Part shown: in pieces, positions 41,501 through 49,258 of the stretch
Layout of the letters: every line of letters starts with the position of its first letter
How positions within the stretch are numbered: the stretch's first letter is position 1
DNA from: Bacteroidota bacterium
Lineage (GTDB): Bacteria > Bacteroidota > Ignavibacteria > Ignavibacteriales > Ignavibacteriaceae
Assembly (NCBI GenBank): GCA_020161395.1
Contig: JAIUOE010000001.1
Location: forward strand, 248,001-312,000
Length of the DNA stretch: 64,000 nucleotides
Direction of reading: 5' to 3'
Made by a program: the position numbers and the translations under genes
The notes under the pieces: model-generated
The model's database searches: none
What the model saw: the letters and a program-made list of their open reading frames with translations, nothing else
What the model was told of the DNA's origin: nothing

Positions 41501-44350
41501 ATTGATAAATGAATATTTTGATACATCAATCGTAGAATCGCGATTTGTACTTAAATATAAAATTAAAAAAGCTAATTGATGTGGATCATTGAGATCTAAG
41601 CCCATTTCTCCAATTATCTCTTCTTTTGGCTTTTCTACACCAACTTTAAACAATTCTGAGAGCAATATTTTTTCTTGAAGGTCGGGGAAAGATTTTACAA
41701 TATCTTCGACAATTTCAGCTGACCCAGAATACTCCGGAAGGATCCTCGAAAGAATTAACTCATATTCTGTTGTATTTTCTTCTCCGAAATTGAAAAACAC
41801 TCTGTTATGACAAGAAATGTTCTTAAGTGCTATCGTAGTACCATCTTTCATCCTGATAATAATTTTCTCTTTGATATTGTACACTCCCAAGGAGATGGCT
41901 AATTCTAATATCTTGTGCTCATAAGAATTCTGATCATAGGTGGTTTCACACTGGATGAAGTATTTATCAACCATTTTAAGATACCGTTTTTGAATATCTT
42001 TACTATCCGCCTCCAAAATAACATCTAATAACGATGCATGCTCAATTGGTTCATTTAATATAGCTTCATACAAGCTATTACCATTAAGTAAGTCTGTTTT
42101 ATTCGTAATAAATTCTTCAAATTCAGCTATTAAAGGTACATATTTGTTTAAGTGTTTATCTTTTACAAGATTTTTCAGAAAAGGCAACTTGTCTGAGATA
42201 AATATTTGGAGACAATTATTTGTTTTGGCTTTAACCTTATACAGTCCATTTTCTTCGGACAGCACCAGTTTTGTAAATATGGGAGCGGAGATGTTATTAA
42301 AGTATTCCAACAAAATTCTCACCTCGGCTTGTGTTAAACTTTCTGTTGCACCATTGATTCTTGAAGTGAGGGTATTAAGGAACTCGTTCGTATCTTTAAG
42401 GTGAGGGAATAAATCACCCAAAAATGAATGTATATTCCTGATCTTTGATGTATCTATTATACAAGTGAGATACCCTAATTTCTTAAACACCTCATTAACA
42501 TGAATGTATTTTTCAGTCAGGGGCAACAGTTTCTGATTCGTTTGTATATCAACAACCGAGTATAGATGTCCATCCGAAAATAATAAAAATTTGATATTAG
42601 ATAAATTTCTGAATAATGATGTGGTTGATCGATTTGAATCGAATTTATTTATTTGTTTATCATTTAATTCGTCGCAAAATACTTGCAACTGCTCTTTATG
42701 ATTGAGAAGCCAATCATTAACTTGTGTAATATCGTCTGTCACTGATAAAAGATCTGATAGCCCGGCATTTGATACACCCAATTTTTTTAGATCCCTCGCT
42801 TGACTAACTAATTCAAGATCCTCGAAAAAGAACCATTCAAAACTTGTCACTCCAAAATCGGAGGGATTAATATTTAACTTTGTGATTTTAACTCTTATTT
42901 TATCTTTTGAGAAATAGAAGCCATTCGATGATGGGATATTGCTTTTGCAATAAGATAATAGTGGAGTGTATAAGAGATCGACGGCCCATTTTTTATTTTC
43001 AGATTCAACTTTATCAGATTGAATTATGGCACAAAAAATCTTATTATACTCCTGTTTGTCATTAGATTTTAAAGTCTCAAGATAGTTAACCAGCTTTTCA
43101 CAAAAGATTCTAAGTATCTTCCTGTTACGAGGACTATCTGAATCAAGTCCAGTTCGGGAGCTCTGATTATGAAATACATTACAGTGAACAACAAAGTTTA
43201 ACTGAAGGTGTTCTTCATTCATCGGAAAATATAGATACAAGTTAGGCTCAGATTTCAAAGAAACATCTTTCACATCAGTAGAATATTGAAGCATTAGCTC
43301 GATTAACTCAGGTTTATCAGCTTCATTCGCATCTGCCAATACAGTTTCGTATTCAGCTTCTACGCTTGTAATCTGAAAGACTTTTGTGTTGTATTTTGAA
43401 GTTGATTGTACAATATCGAGCGAATGAAGATATATCTTCTCTAAAATTTTGTGACCAGTTTGAGAAGCATTTAGGAAATTCAATGAACTTAAAATTGTTG
43501 ATGTGGCAATATCATTGAGAATACTTTTTGTTTTCTTTGGCCCCAATTTAAGAAAGACTATCGTGCCTTCTTCCAACTTGGAATTATCGAATTTATTGGA
43601 TTCAAAAATATATGTGTTGGTTAGACGGGAGAGTTGAATGAGCTCTTCTTCTGAAAATATTCGCTCTCTCATTTTGTACTCTAAATCCCTGAATTCTTCC
43701 TGATATCCAAGAGGGAAGTTTGTTAATAGTATCTTGAAAAGCCAAGGATTATTATCTGTCTCAATATATTCTTTGCCTGGGTCGCTTTTCGTGAAATTGG
43801 GAGTAGATATTGAAACATTTAAGTTGTCATGAAAAGATGCAAGTTCTTTGAGATCATCGAGTTTATTCCAGGAAAAAACAACCGGTCCAGAGTAATTATT
43901 TAATTCCTTTTGTCCATCTGACTCCCCTAGCAATCTATGAACAATTTTAAATCCAATTCCAAACTTGCCGACATTACTCTTGGACTCCTTGGTTGATTGT
44001 CCAATGTTGAGTATTGATCTAATGCCTTCAAAAGAAAATTTCTTGCCATTATTAAAAACAAACAGGTAATCTTCATTAAAAAGAAATGCGAATATTTGCG
44101 CCTCTGCATCATAGGCATTTTGTAGGAATTCATAAACAGCTTGGCTATCGGGCGCTAGATCCAAAAAAGGTTTGATAAACTTATTTATATCCTCTTTGTC
44201 GCCATGAAACAATTCAAAGAAACCGAAAATTTTTTCACCTGACTGCTCAGTGGAGTGCCCGACAAAATGTTCATCGCGATTATCTCCCTGAATTTGTTTA
44301 ATCTTTTCTTTATAAAATGATCTAAAATCTTTTATCGATTTAACATGCAT
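38528..44350 (-). CDS. Giant GHKL ATPase - DarT ADP-ribosyltransferase - HD domain protein (probable toxin/defence effector)
   Basis: A 1,940-residue cytoplasmic protein. The N-terminus (about 30-250) is a GHKL/sacsin-like ATPase: EFLQNAYDA with N78, FVFNNGKKFSFEG, and GQSTKESKSNVGKFGIGFK (glycine lid near 117-135). Residues about 250-1430 are unassigned. Residues about 1437-1615 form a DarT-type domain: YIYHFTHLENAIKII (H1443), RIKDFARFYFRPKTPTQYY and QQEFVIEGELDFSLIEDYDI with candidate catalytic E1586. DarT ADP-ribosylates thymidine in single-stranded DNA. A C-terminal HD domain shows H1762 and H1795-D1796 (VLHDIGKAPAH). The ATG at 44350 has GGGAG 8 bases upstream. It is followed by the DarG-like antitoxin, the usual toxin-first order. 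Confidence 0.88.
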   Translation of the reverse strand: MHVKSIKDFRSFYKEKIKQIQGDNRDEHFVGHSTEQSGEKIFGFFELFHGDKEDINKFIKPFLDLAPDSQAVYEFLQNAYDAEAQIFAFLFNEDYLFVFNNGKKFSFEGIRSILNIGQSTKESKSNVGKFGIGFKIVHRLLGESDGQKELNNYSGPVVFSWNKLDDLKELASFHDNLNVSISTPNFTKSDPGKEYIETDNNPWLFKILLTNFPLGYQEEFRDLEYKMRERIFSEEELIQLSRLTNTYIFESNKFDNSKLEEGTIVFLKLGPKKTKSILNDIATSTILSSLNFLNASQTGHKILEKIYLHSLDIVQSTSKYNTKVFQITSVEAEYETVLADANEADKPELIELMLQYSTDVKDVSLKSEPNLYLYFPMNEEHLQLNFVVHCNVFHNQSSRTGLDSDSPRNRKILRIFCEKLVNYLETLKSNDKQEYNKIFCAIIQSDKVESENKKWAVDLLYTPLLSYCKSNIPSSNGFYFSKDKIRVKITKLNINPSDFGVTSFEWFFFEDLELVSQARDLKKLGVSNAGLSDLLSVTDDITQVNDWLLNHKEQLQVFCDELNDKQINKFDSNRSTTSLFRNLSNIKFLLFSDGHLYSVVDIQTNQKLLPLTEKYIHVNEVFKKLGYLTCIIDTSKIRNIHSFLGDLFPHLKDTNEFLNTLTSRINGATESLTQAEVRILLEYFNNISAPIFTKLVLSEENGLYKVKAKTNNCLQIFISDKLPFLKNLVKDKHLNKYVPLIAEFEEFITNKTDLLNGNSLYEAILNEPIEHASLLDVILEADSKDIQKRYLKMVDKYFIQCETTYDQNSYEHKILELAISLGVYNIKEKIIIRMKDGTTIALKNISCHNRVFFNFGEENTTEYELILSRILPEYSGSAEIVEDIVKSFPDLQEKILLSELFKVGVEKPKEEIIGEMGLDLNDPHQLAFLILYLSTNRDSTIDVSKYSFINYLGVKTNFNKKGKYFSNFHSFIDPNYILDESYTEINALLKIDYQKPVFTSASFPVVMKPILENGEYKCFPVKKDLKNDSLAQQDLFQALFEEFSSRADSTEKITFEETTHNVNSTEKIKYLNAVKMDFLGFEPEKTVFPSDYAIEIEILPDWVLSWLNDGDKKQKLRYLEVLGVNMDSSDLVSLRKMLLFGDPHISNDIVAGLRELKKGYLGRSMLYALTRKIDFYSGTSNLECLRMIYQVCEPQENVPCIFINDVDESGKIHYEIKESFKDHKIWHINPDESEDILTNLKPIHQIIKNRNELLCDFRVIPENYSHFLGSHGIEYQITFEIPTENKEYDKDYYKIWKKETAPFFTIYECNSHSRKNITNHYSFGDQRIFAREESTIKIIGETREIFFVPQTERTVEDLLKGIIGEGGFTQEHLDLLAKFKENEPEEIKKLYDKEFDNLVDFSVEDIIKVNNTYFITGENKTFDEKLLELINAQTSPWKGYIYHFTHLENAIKIIKMSKIKSRNSADFLDSAGSSFIQATQNRIKDFARFYFRPKTPTQYYNEHLGKTTKLGDLPQCPVPIFFRFKMEQVLKTHQNICYVSNGNLRHYPTTQFGNTYEFLKQFNFKNLYSNINDCDLYEFLNASQQEFVIEGELDFSLIEDYDIICPDEHSKMSLLALIGDFVVDFNKIKVDSSYYYLENPKVFINTMEDKITIAIPEKVSSGTLLAETKILVKNSSITHYIETDKRVRITSPTNATLKIFYQGLNNQQQWLVFARGEQITGGDSLSTSSTDTKNLIALVLGIDVRFPGYYNTNIRHYTLQQHTELVLHEFEKYFGNLRIVGAMERETFSLFLVLHDIGKAPAHIAGNKEDQYKHSKMLLSEVRSKLPISDSEYSIFLALIKDDPLGKYFQGKYSLDTAKSVILETRDKFSLDLAEYFEKLTIYYQVDAGSYTEDAGGISYLEHVFQYFGGSKVRHSEESRLIFSSKYEMMYIKLKRAIFE

Positions 44351-44734
44351 TACTTATTCTCCCATTTGATAATTGAGTCAATATGTAACACAGCATGCTC
44401 GCTGTGTTTTATTAGTTTTTAAAAATCAAATACATTTGGTTTAGTTTTTATCGGTTATAAATTTAATCAACATTTTAGCTCCTCCTTCTTATTAAACATC
44501 CATGTAAAACTGCAAAATCTCAATGAAATTGATTCGATGATCATCACAATTATTCCTTAGCTAATTATGCAAATTACGAGATTATCTCTCACTTGCAAAA
44601 ATAAAGTTAAAATTTTGACTAAACTATAGAATTGAGTCGCAGAATTTATAGCAATTATAGTATTTCTGACAAATTTTACTCAAATTTTCACAAAGTTTTT
44701 GTAATCCCTCCAGGTGCACCCTCAACAAAAATCT
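44351..44734. other. Intergenic region upstream of the toxin-antitoxin-like operon
   Basis: A 384-base AT-rich gap between the sigma-54 response regulator gene and the toxin-like gene, both on the minus strand. It contains the 8-bp-arm inverted repeat at 44387-44408. No gene, tRNA or dispersed repeat was seen, and no sigma-54 promoter, so the module probably has its own housekeeping-type promoter. Confidence 0.5.
44387..44408. promoter_or_regulatory. Inverted repeat 37 bp upstream of the toxin-like gene
   Basis: AACACAGC (44387-44394) and GCTGTGTT (44401-44408) around six bases. It lies in the leader or promoter of the minus-strand operon and could be an autoregulatory operator, given the HTH-like segment of the antitoxin, or a leader hairpin. 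On the plus strand it resembles a terminator (TTTTATTAG follows), but no plus-strand gene ends here. Confidence 0.5.
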
Positions 44735-46192
44735 TTACTTCAATCCCAGCTCCTTCATCATCCTGTAGTAATTGGGAGGGGCAAGTCCCATCTTCTTTGC
44801 AGCATCCGAGTCGGAGACCGAATGAATCCTGACAAAATTAAAGTACCGCTCTCTGAATATCCTTTCAGCGTCCTTCAGATCGAGGATTTTCTCCGCATTG
44901 AAAAGATCCTTTAAGGTGTCGTTATCCGGGAGAACATCAAACATCATCCCGAGAGCCTTTGTGGCTTCGATCGGCGAAATAACCTTGTCAGAACTGAAGA
45001 GTACCCTCTGAACCACATTTTTTAGTTCCCTCACATTACCGGGCCACTCATACCGGGTGAATATTTGCATGGTTTCAGACGGGATGTGGGGCTTCTCCCT
45101 CCCCATATCCACGCTGTTGTTGTGGAGGAAATGATGGATTAACAATGGGATGTCTTCCACTCTCTTTTTTAAGTCGGGAACAATAACAGGGAGAACATTC
45201 AATCTGTAGTAGAGGTCTTCCCTGAACCTTCTGTCCCTTACCTCCTGTTCGATGTTCCTGTTCGTAGCGGCTATCACCCTGACATCAACTTTTACTGTCT
45301 CGGTCCTGCCAATCTTTTCTATCTCACCTTCCTGAATCACCCTGAGGAGTTTTACCTGGGCGTTAAGAGGAAGTTCGGTTATTTCATCAAGGAAGATCGT
45401 TCCGTGGTTTGCGATCTCAAAAAGTCCCGGTTTTTTCTTGTCGGCTCCTGTAAAAGCCCCTTTTTCGTAGCCAAAAAGCTCACTTTCAACGAGCTGTTCG
45501 GGAAGACTTCCGCAGTTGACCACGACAAAATTCTCATATTTTCTGTCACTTCGGTAATGAATGTTGTGGGCAACAAGTTCTTTTCCCGTCCCCGAAGCAC
45601 CCTTTATCAGGATGTTAATGTTGCTTTTAGCCAGCCTCAAAATGTCTTCCTTGAGCGATGTCATCAACGGGGAGTCGCCGATTATCCTCCGCTGATGAAG
45701 AATATCTTCCACATTTCGCTTGATTTTTTGCAGGGATCGCATCCTTTCCCTCTCGAGCCAGCTTTTTTCATGAGCATTAAAGATACTCAGAATGAAATCG
45801 GTCGGTTGGTAGATGTAATCATCGATGTCACCGGGATATTTGGTACAATACCAGAACGCCCCTGCCTTGATAAGTTTATTGGCAAAGTGATAATCTGTAA
45901 GATTTATTGTCATTTTGGTAATAACAATAATCTGGATCGACTGATCAACGGTCTTGATCTTATGAATCAGTTCCTCACCCATCAGTCCCCCGGAAATCTG
46001 GTAGTCCATGATTACGATATCGATCTTCCCTTTATTTGTCTCAAGGTACTCAAGTGCCGCTTTTCCGTTCGAGACATAATGAACAATCTCCATCTTGTCA
46101 GAGAAGGGCTGGACGGTCTTTTTCACCCTTCTTACATCGAATTCTTCATCCTCAATCAGAAGGATACTTATATTTTTATCTTGAAAAATCAT
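44735..46192 (-). CDS. Sigma-54-dependent response regulator (NtrC family)
   Basis: A 485-residue transcription activator. The receiver domain (about 8-130) has the acidic pocket E14-D15 and phosphoacceptor D63 (VIMDYQ). The AAA+ domain (about 170-400) has Walker A GASGTGKE, GAFTGA (contact with sigma-54), Walker B TIFLDEI and the R-finger block DLYYRLNVLPV. A Fis-type HTH ends the chain (SDSDAAKKMGLAPPNYYRMM). It lies 21 bases after the histidine kinase gene. The most likely targets are the sigma-54 promoters with paired palindromes at 49093, 36703 and 9182, all in front of carbohydrate genes. Confidence 0.94.
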   Translation of the reverse strand: MIFQDKNISILLIEDEEFDVRRVKKTVQPFSDKMEIVHYVSNGKAALEYLETNKGKIDIVIMDYQISGGLMGEELIHKIKTVDQSIQIIVITKMTINLTDYHFANKLIKAGAFWYCTKYPGDIDDYIYQPTDFILSIFNAHEKSWLERERMRSLQKIKRNVEDILHQRRIIGDSPLMTSLKEDILRLAKSNINILIKGASGTGKELVAHNIHYRSDRKYENFVVVNCGSLPEQLVESELFGYEKGAFTGADKKKPGLFEIANHGTIFLDEITELPLNAQVKLLRVIQEGEIEKIGRTETVKVDVRVIAATNRNIEQEVRDRRFREDLYYRLNVLPVIVPDLKKRVEDIPLLIHHFLHNNSVDMGREKPHIPSETMQIFTRYEWPGNVRELKNVVQRVLFSSDKVISPIEATKALGMMFDVLPDNDTLKDLFNAEKILDLKDAERIFRERYFNFVRIHSVSDSDAAKKMGLAPPNYYRMMKELGLK

Positions 46193-46213
46193 TACACGCT
46201 CCGAATGGTGTTA

Positions 46214-47686
46214 TCAGTGTTTTATTGTAATTGTAAATTTGCATCCTCTTTCAGGAAGGTTCTCGGCATCGAGTTCCCACCCGCAACGCCTTGTCATTTC
46301 CCAGGCGATATAGCAGCCATATCCAGAGTTTCTCAATCCCTGGGATTTTGTTGTGGTATTTTCCACAAAAATCATCTTTAATCCGTTCTCATTCAATTCG
46401 AGAAGATGAGGATCAATTCCTTTCCCGTTGTCGCGAATAATCAGTCTGGAACACTTTCCCTGTTCGTCGTGGATAGTCTGAACCGTAATGACAAGTCCCG
46501 ATTCAGAACCGTGATCAATGCTGTTTTGTATCAATGGCTCAACAATTTCCCAGACGACGAACTCGTTTACATTAACTACAGGCAAATTTTGTTCCAACTC
46601 GCAAATTATCTTAAATGCATCCGATTCTGTGGAAGTTCTGCGGAAGATGTTATCCACGATGAATGTGACCACTTCGTTTAGGTTTGTTCTGAAAATCTGA
46701 TTCCTGATCGTCTGGATCGGGGGTTCGTACCACTTCATGTCATAGATTACACGCGATACGAAATTGGAATATTTGGTTACCCTGTATTTTATTTCATCGC
46801 TGTTCCCTGCCTCGAGTTTCCGAAGGTCCTCCTTGATGAATCCCATTATTTTTTCGGCTTTGTGGTGGGTATGATATATCCTTTTGGTAAAAATCAGTTC
46901 GTTCTCATAGTTTATCTGCTTTTTCAGATTCTTTTCATGCTCTTCAAAAAGGAGGTTTTGTGTTTCATCCCTCTCCTTTACAGTATAGGAAGAGATAAAA
47001 TACATTGCCAGCAGACCCAGCGTAATCAAAGAAAGGTATATAACAGAAGTTTCATCATAACTGCTGATAACCTGATCACTGATTGTACTGAAATCAGGTG
47101 AAATCAGCATATAGATGGCGCCAATGAACTCACCCCTGATCACAAACGGGACGAATATATGGAAGGTTTGTTTGTCCGGTATTACACTTTTTATCCTCTC
47201 GGTTGCCTTGAGTTCCCCCTCGACAGACTTGTACAGACTTATCACTCCGTTGTCTGCGGTTGATACCTTTGACGGAAATTTCTTTTCAATAAGCGCTGAA
47301 TAGAGGGTTTTCCCGTCGTTGATGCTGTATATTTCACTGCCATCGTGCACGATCAGGAAAAGTTTGTCGACATTATGAGTGAGCTGTTGCTGACTGAATA
47401 TGATATCGAACGACTGTATCACCTGCCTCTCCCGTTCGGGTTCGAGGTTCGTTGCCGGATTCACGGATTCAACAGCGAGTTCTATTGCTGTGGCGGTCAG
47501 ATTGGCTATCTCTTCAGCCGACTCTTTCTGGTACCAGTCCTGGGTGGTATCCAAAAAATTCTTAATGGAGGACTTGTTGATAAAGGAAACTATCAACTGA
47601 AAAGAGAAGAGTATTATAAAAAGGACGGTGACATGCCTGAACTCGAAGTGATACTCTTTTATCTTGTCAGAAAACTTCTGTTTCAT
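46214..47686 (-). CDS. Membrane sensor histidine kinase
   Basis: A 490-residue kinase. An N-terminal helix (about 18-35), an extracytoplasmic sensor region (about 36-205) and a second helix (about 207-230) are followed by a coiled segment with histidines in IYHTHHKAEK (about 270-280). The HATPase domain is complete: EIVEPLIQNSIDHG (N box), DNGKGID (G1) and GLRNSGYGCYIAWEM (G2). The DHp region is atypical, so the phosphorylated His is uncertain. The neighbours are a solute-binding-like protein gene 7 bases upstream and the sigma-54 regulator gene downstream, so it most likely reads the state of the binding protein. Confidence 0.9.
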   Translation of the reverse strand: MKQKFSDKIKEYHFEFRHVTVLFIILFSFQLIVSFINKSSIKNFLDTTQDWYQKESAEEIANLTATAIELAVESVNPATNLEPERERQVIQSFDIIFSQQQLTHNVDKLFLIVHDGSEIYSINDGKTLYSALIEKKFPSKVSTADNGVISLYKSVEGELKATERIKSVIPDKQTFHIFVPFVIRGEFIGAIYMLISPDFSTISDQVISSYDETSVIYLSLITLGLLAMYFISSYTVKERDETQNLLFEEHEKNLKKQINYENELIFTKRIYHTHHKAEKIMGFIKEDLRKLEAGNSDEIKYRVTKYSNFVSRVIYDMKWYEPPIQTIRNQIFRTNLNEVVTFIVDNIFRRTSTESDAFKIICELEQNLPVVNVNEFVVWEIVEPLIQNSIDHGSESGLVITVQTIHDEQGKCSRLIIRDNGKGIDPHLLELNENGLKMIFVENTTTKSQGLRNSGYGCYIAWEMTRRCGWELDAENLPERGCKFTITIKH

Positions 47687-47693
47687 GAATTGC

Positions 47694-49007
47694 TCATTTT
47701 AATTTCAGATCTTTTTTAATCGCAGTGACTGTTGCATCTCCGCTTTTATTGTTTTTAATGGCATCGTTAAGGTGTTTAACAATAATGTCTGACAAACCGG
47801 TGTAATCTTCAAATATCGGTCTGTGTACACCCGATTCAAATAATCTGGCGTAAAATGTCAGTTCCGGATGTTGTGCTGTAAATTCTGCGTCTTCATAAAC
47901 CGACCTCTTCACGGGCAGCACATTTCCTTCCTCATAATGAAATTTTTGATTTTCATCAGAAAGGAGATAATTGACAAACCTGACGACCTCTGGGATGTTA
48001 TCAGAAAATTTGGAGATCATCAGATTCCAGCCCCCAAAAACATACGCTGGTTTACTACCCGAAATGTGTGGGAGTGGCACAGCCTTCATTTTACTCCGGT
48101 ATTCCTCCTTCAGTGCAGCGGTCGAAGGGCTCAGAAAACCGGGCCAGCCCCTGAGGGCAAACCCTTCATTGTCGAAATAATACTGGTAGCTTTGGTTTTC
48201 TTTTAAACCAGTAACATCAACGGGTGAAATTTTTGATTTGTGAACAAGATCAACCAGGAACTGAACCGCCTCTCCGGCAACCTTGTCATTCTTGCTGATA
48301 TTGTCGTTTTTCAGACTGATCTGGTTGTTCATATTTGTCATCACTTCCACGAAGCTGCACATAAGCCCTTCATATTCATCTGCCTGAAAAATGTAAAACG
48401 GTTTGTTTTTCCTGTTATTTGCAGCATCAACCAGACTTTTTAGTTCCGTGAATCTCTCCCATGTGATCGACCCGGCAAGCTCCTTTTCAAACACTTCATA
48501 ACCCGGAACTTTCTTCAGAAGATCATCCCTGTAAAACATTAAAGCGATATCAAAATAGAGAGGAATTGCTACAAGTGAATCGTTGGTGTAACTTGTTGGC
48601 AGGAAATGGGGCATGATGTTGTCAACAAGATTGGAATCCAGCAATCTGTTTAACGGCAAAGCCCACCTTGAGAATCTCGGAACCCAGATGATATCTACAC
48701 TAAAAAGGTCTATCCTGCTGCTCTTGCTTCTTAGATATCTCGCTAAAAGTTCTTTTCTCTCGTTCGTGCTGAATTTATCGAAAGAGAGGTCGATCGTCTC
48801 AACCCTGATTCTGCCTCGGTATTCAGCGTTAAATTTATTTATGATCTTGTGAAGCGCCGGAGAAATGTTGTCTGCGTAATAGATTACCTTCTCCGATTTC
48901 TTGAGATTTTCATCATAAGAGACCGGAGAAAATATAAAGACAATAAGGACAAAAACCGTTACGAGAACTGTACTCGCCACGATATAAAAGATCTTTTCGA
49001 GATTCAT
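47694..49007 (-). CDS. Membrane-anchored extracellular solute-binding protein, sugar type (sensor component)
   Basis: A 437-residue type 1 sugar-binding protein of the ABC family. Features: VIYYADNISPALHKIINKF at the start, DIIWVPRFSRWALPLNRLL, IPLYFDIALMFYRDDLLKKV, and FGGWNLMISKFSDN, which corresponds to the GG-W-ligand region. Instead of a cleavable or lipoprotein signal it has an uncleaved-looking helix (residues 6-27, VASTVLVTVFVLIVFIF) and no lipobox cysteine. No ABC permease or ATPase gene is nearby. With the kinase and regulator genes directly downstream, it looks like the periplasmic ligand sensor of a three-component system. Confidence 0.88.
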   Translation of the reverse strand: MNLEKIFYIVASTVLVTVFVLIVFIFSPVSYDENLKKSEKVIYYADNISPALHKIINKFNAEYRGRIRVETIDLSFDKFSTNERKELLARYLRSKSSRIDLFSVDIIWVPRFSRWALPLNRLLDSNLVDNIMPHFLPTSYTNDSLVAIPLYFDIALMFYRDDLLKKVPGYEVFEKELAGSITWERFTELKSLVDAANNRKNKPFYIFQADEYEGLMCSFVEVMTNMNNQISLKNDNISKNDKVAGEAVQFLVDLVHKSKISPVDVTGLKENQSYQYYFDNEGFALRGWPGFLSPSTAALKEEYRSKMKAVPLPHISGSKPAYVFGGWNLMISKFSDNIPEVVRFVNYLLSDENQKFHYEEGNVLPVKRSVYEDAEFTAQHPELTFYARLFESGVHRPIFEDYTGLSDIIVKHLNDAIKNNKSGDATVTAIKKDLKLK

Positions 49008-49092
49008 GGAATTTCCGCAAACTTTTAGTGCAAATATAGAATATTAATTTTCCTCTTTTCCCACCGATTTTATTCGTCTGTTTTCCCCGGGA

Positions 49093-49129
49093 TTATTATT
49101 TTGATAAGTAAAAATTATCAAATTAATAA
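49093..49129. promoter_or_regulatory. Tandem 15-bp palindromes, candidate activator sites
   Basis: TTATTATTTTGATAA (49093-49107) and TTATCAAATTAATAA (49115-49129) both fit TTATYAWWWTRATAA with centres 22 bp apart, about 108 bp upstream of the predicted sigma-54 start. They also lie about 86 bp upstream of the divergent sensor operon. Confidence 0.75.
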
Positions 49130-49192
49130 AAACTAAAGGCGGGGTGTGAAATAATAGTACAAAAATAATGCCTAAAGTTAATTAAACAAATC

Positions 49193-49208
49193 GGGCACAG
49201 TTATTGCG
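49193..49208 (+). promoter_or_regulatory. Sigma-54 (-24/-12) promoter of the MFS transporter operon
   Basis: GGGCACAGTTATTGCG: GG (49194-49195) and GC (49206-49207) are separated by 10 bases, close to consensus TGGCACG-N4-TTGC. The predicted start is near 49219, 40 bases before the ATG. Confidence 0.8.
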
Positions 49209-49258
49209 TAGATATTATCTTTGTTAAAAGTACTTTCAGTCTTTCTATTGGAGAACAA

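Noticed and set aside
44387-44408. Rho-independent terminator for the sensor operon
   Set aside because: On the minus strand the hairpin is not followed by a T run, and it is more than 300 bases past the regulator stop; on the plus strand no gene ends there.
45404-46381. Long 325-codon frame antisense to the sigma-54 regulator
   Set aside because: It is produced by codon bias of the real gene on the other strand; no motif, no Shine-Dalgarno sequence, and it spans the kinase-regulator junction.
47694-49007. Annotation as an ABC sugar importer binding component
   Set aside because: No permease or ATPase gene is in the window, the N-terminus looks like an uncleaved anchor, and the neighbours are a kinase and a regulator.
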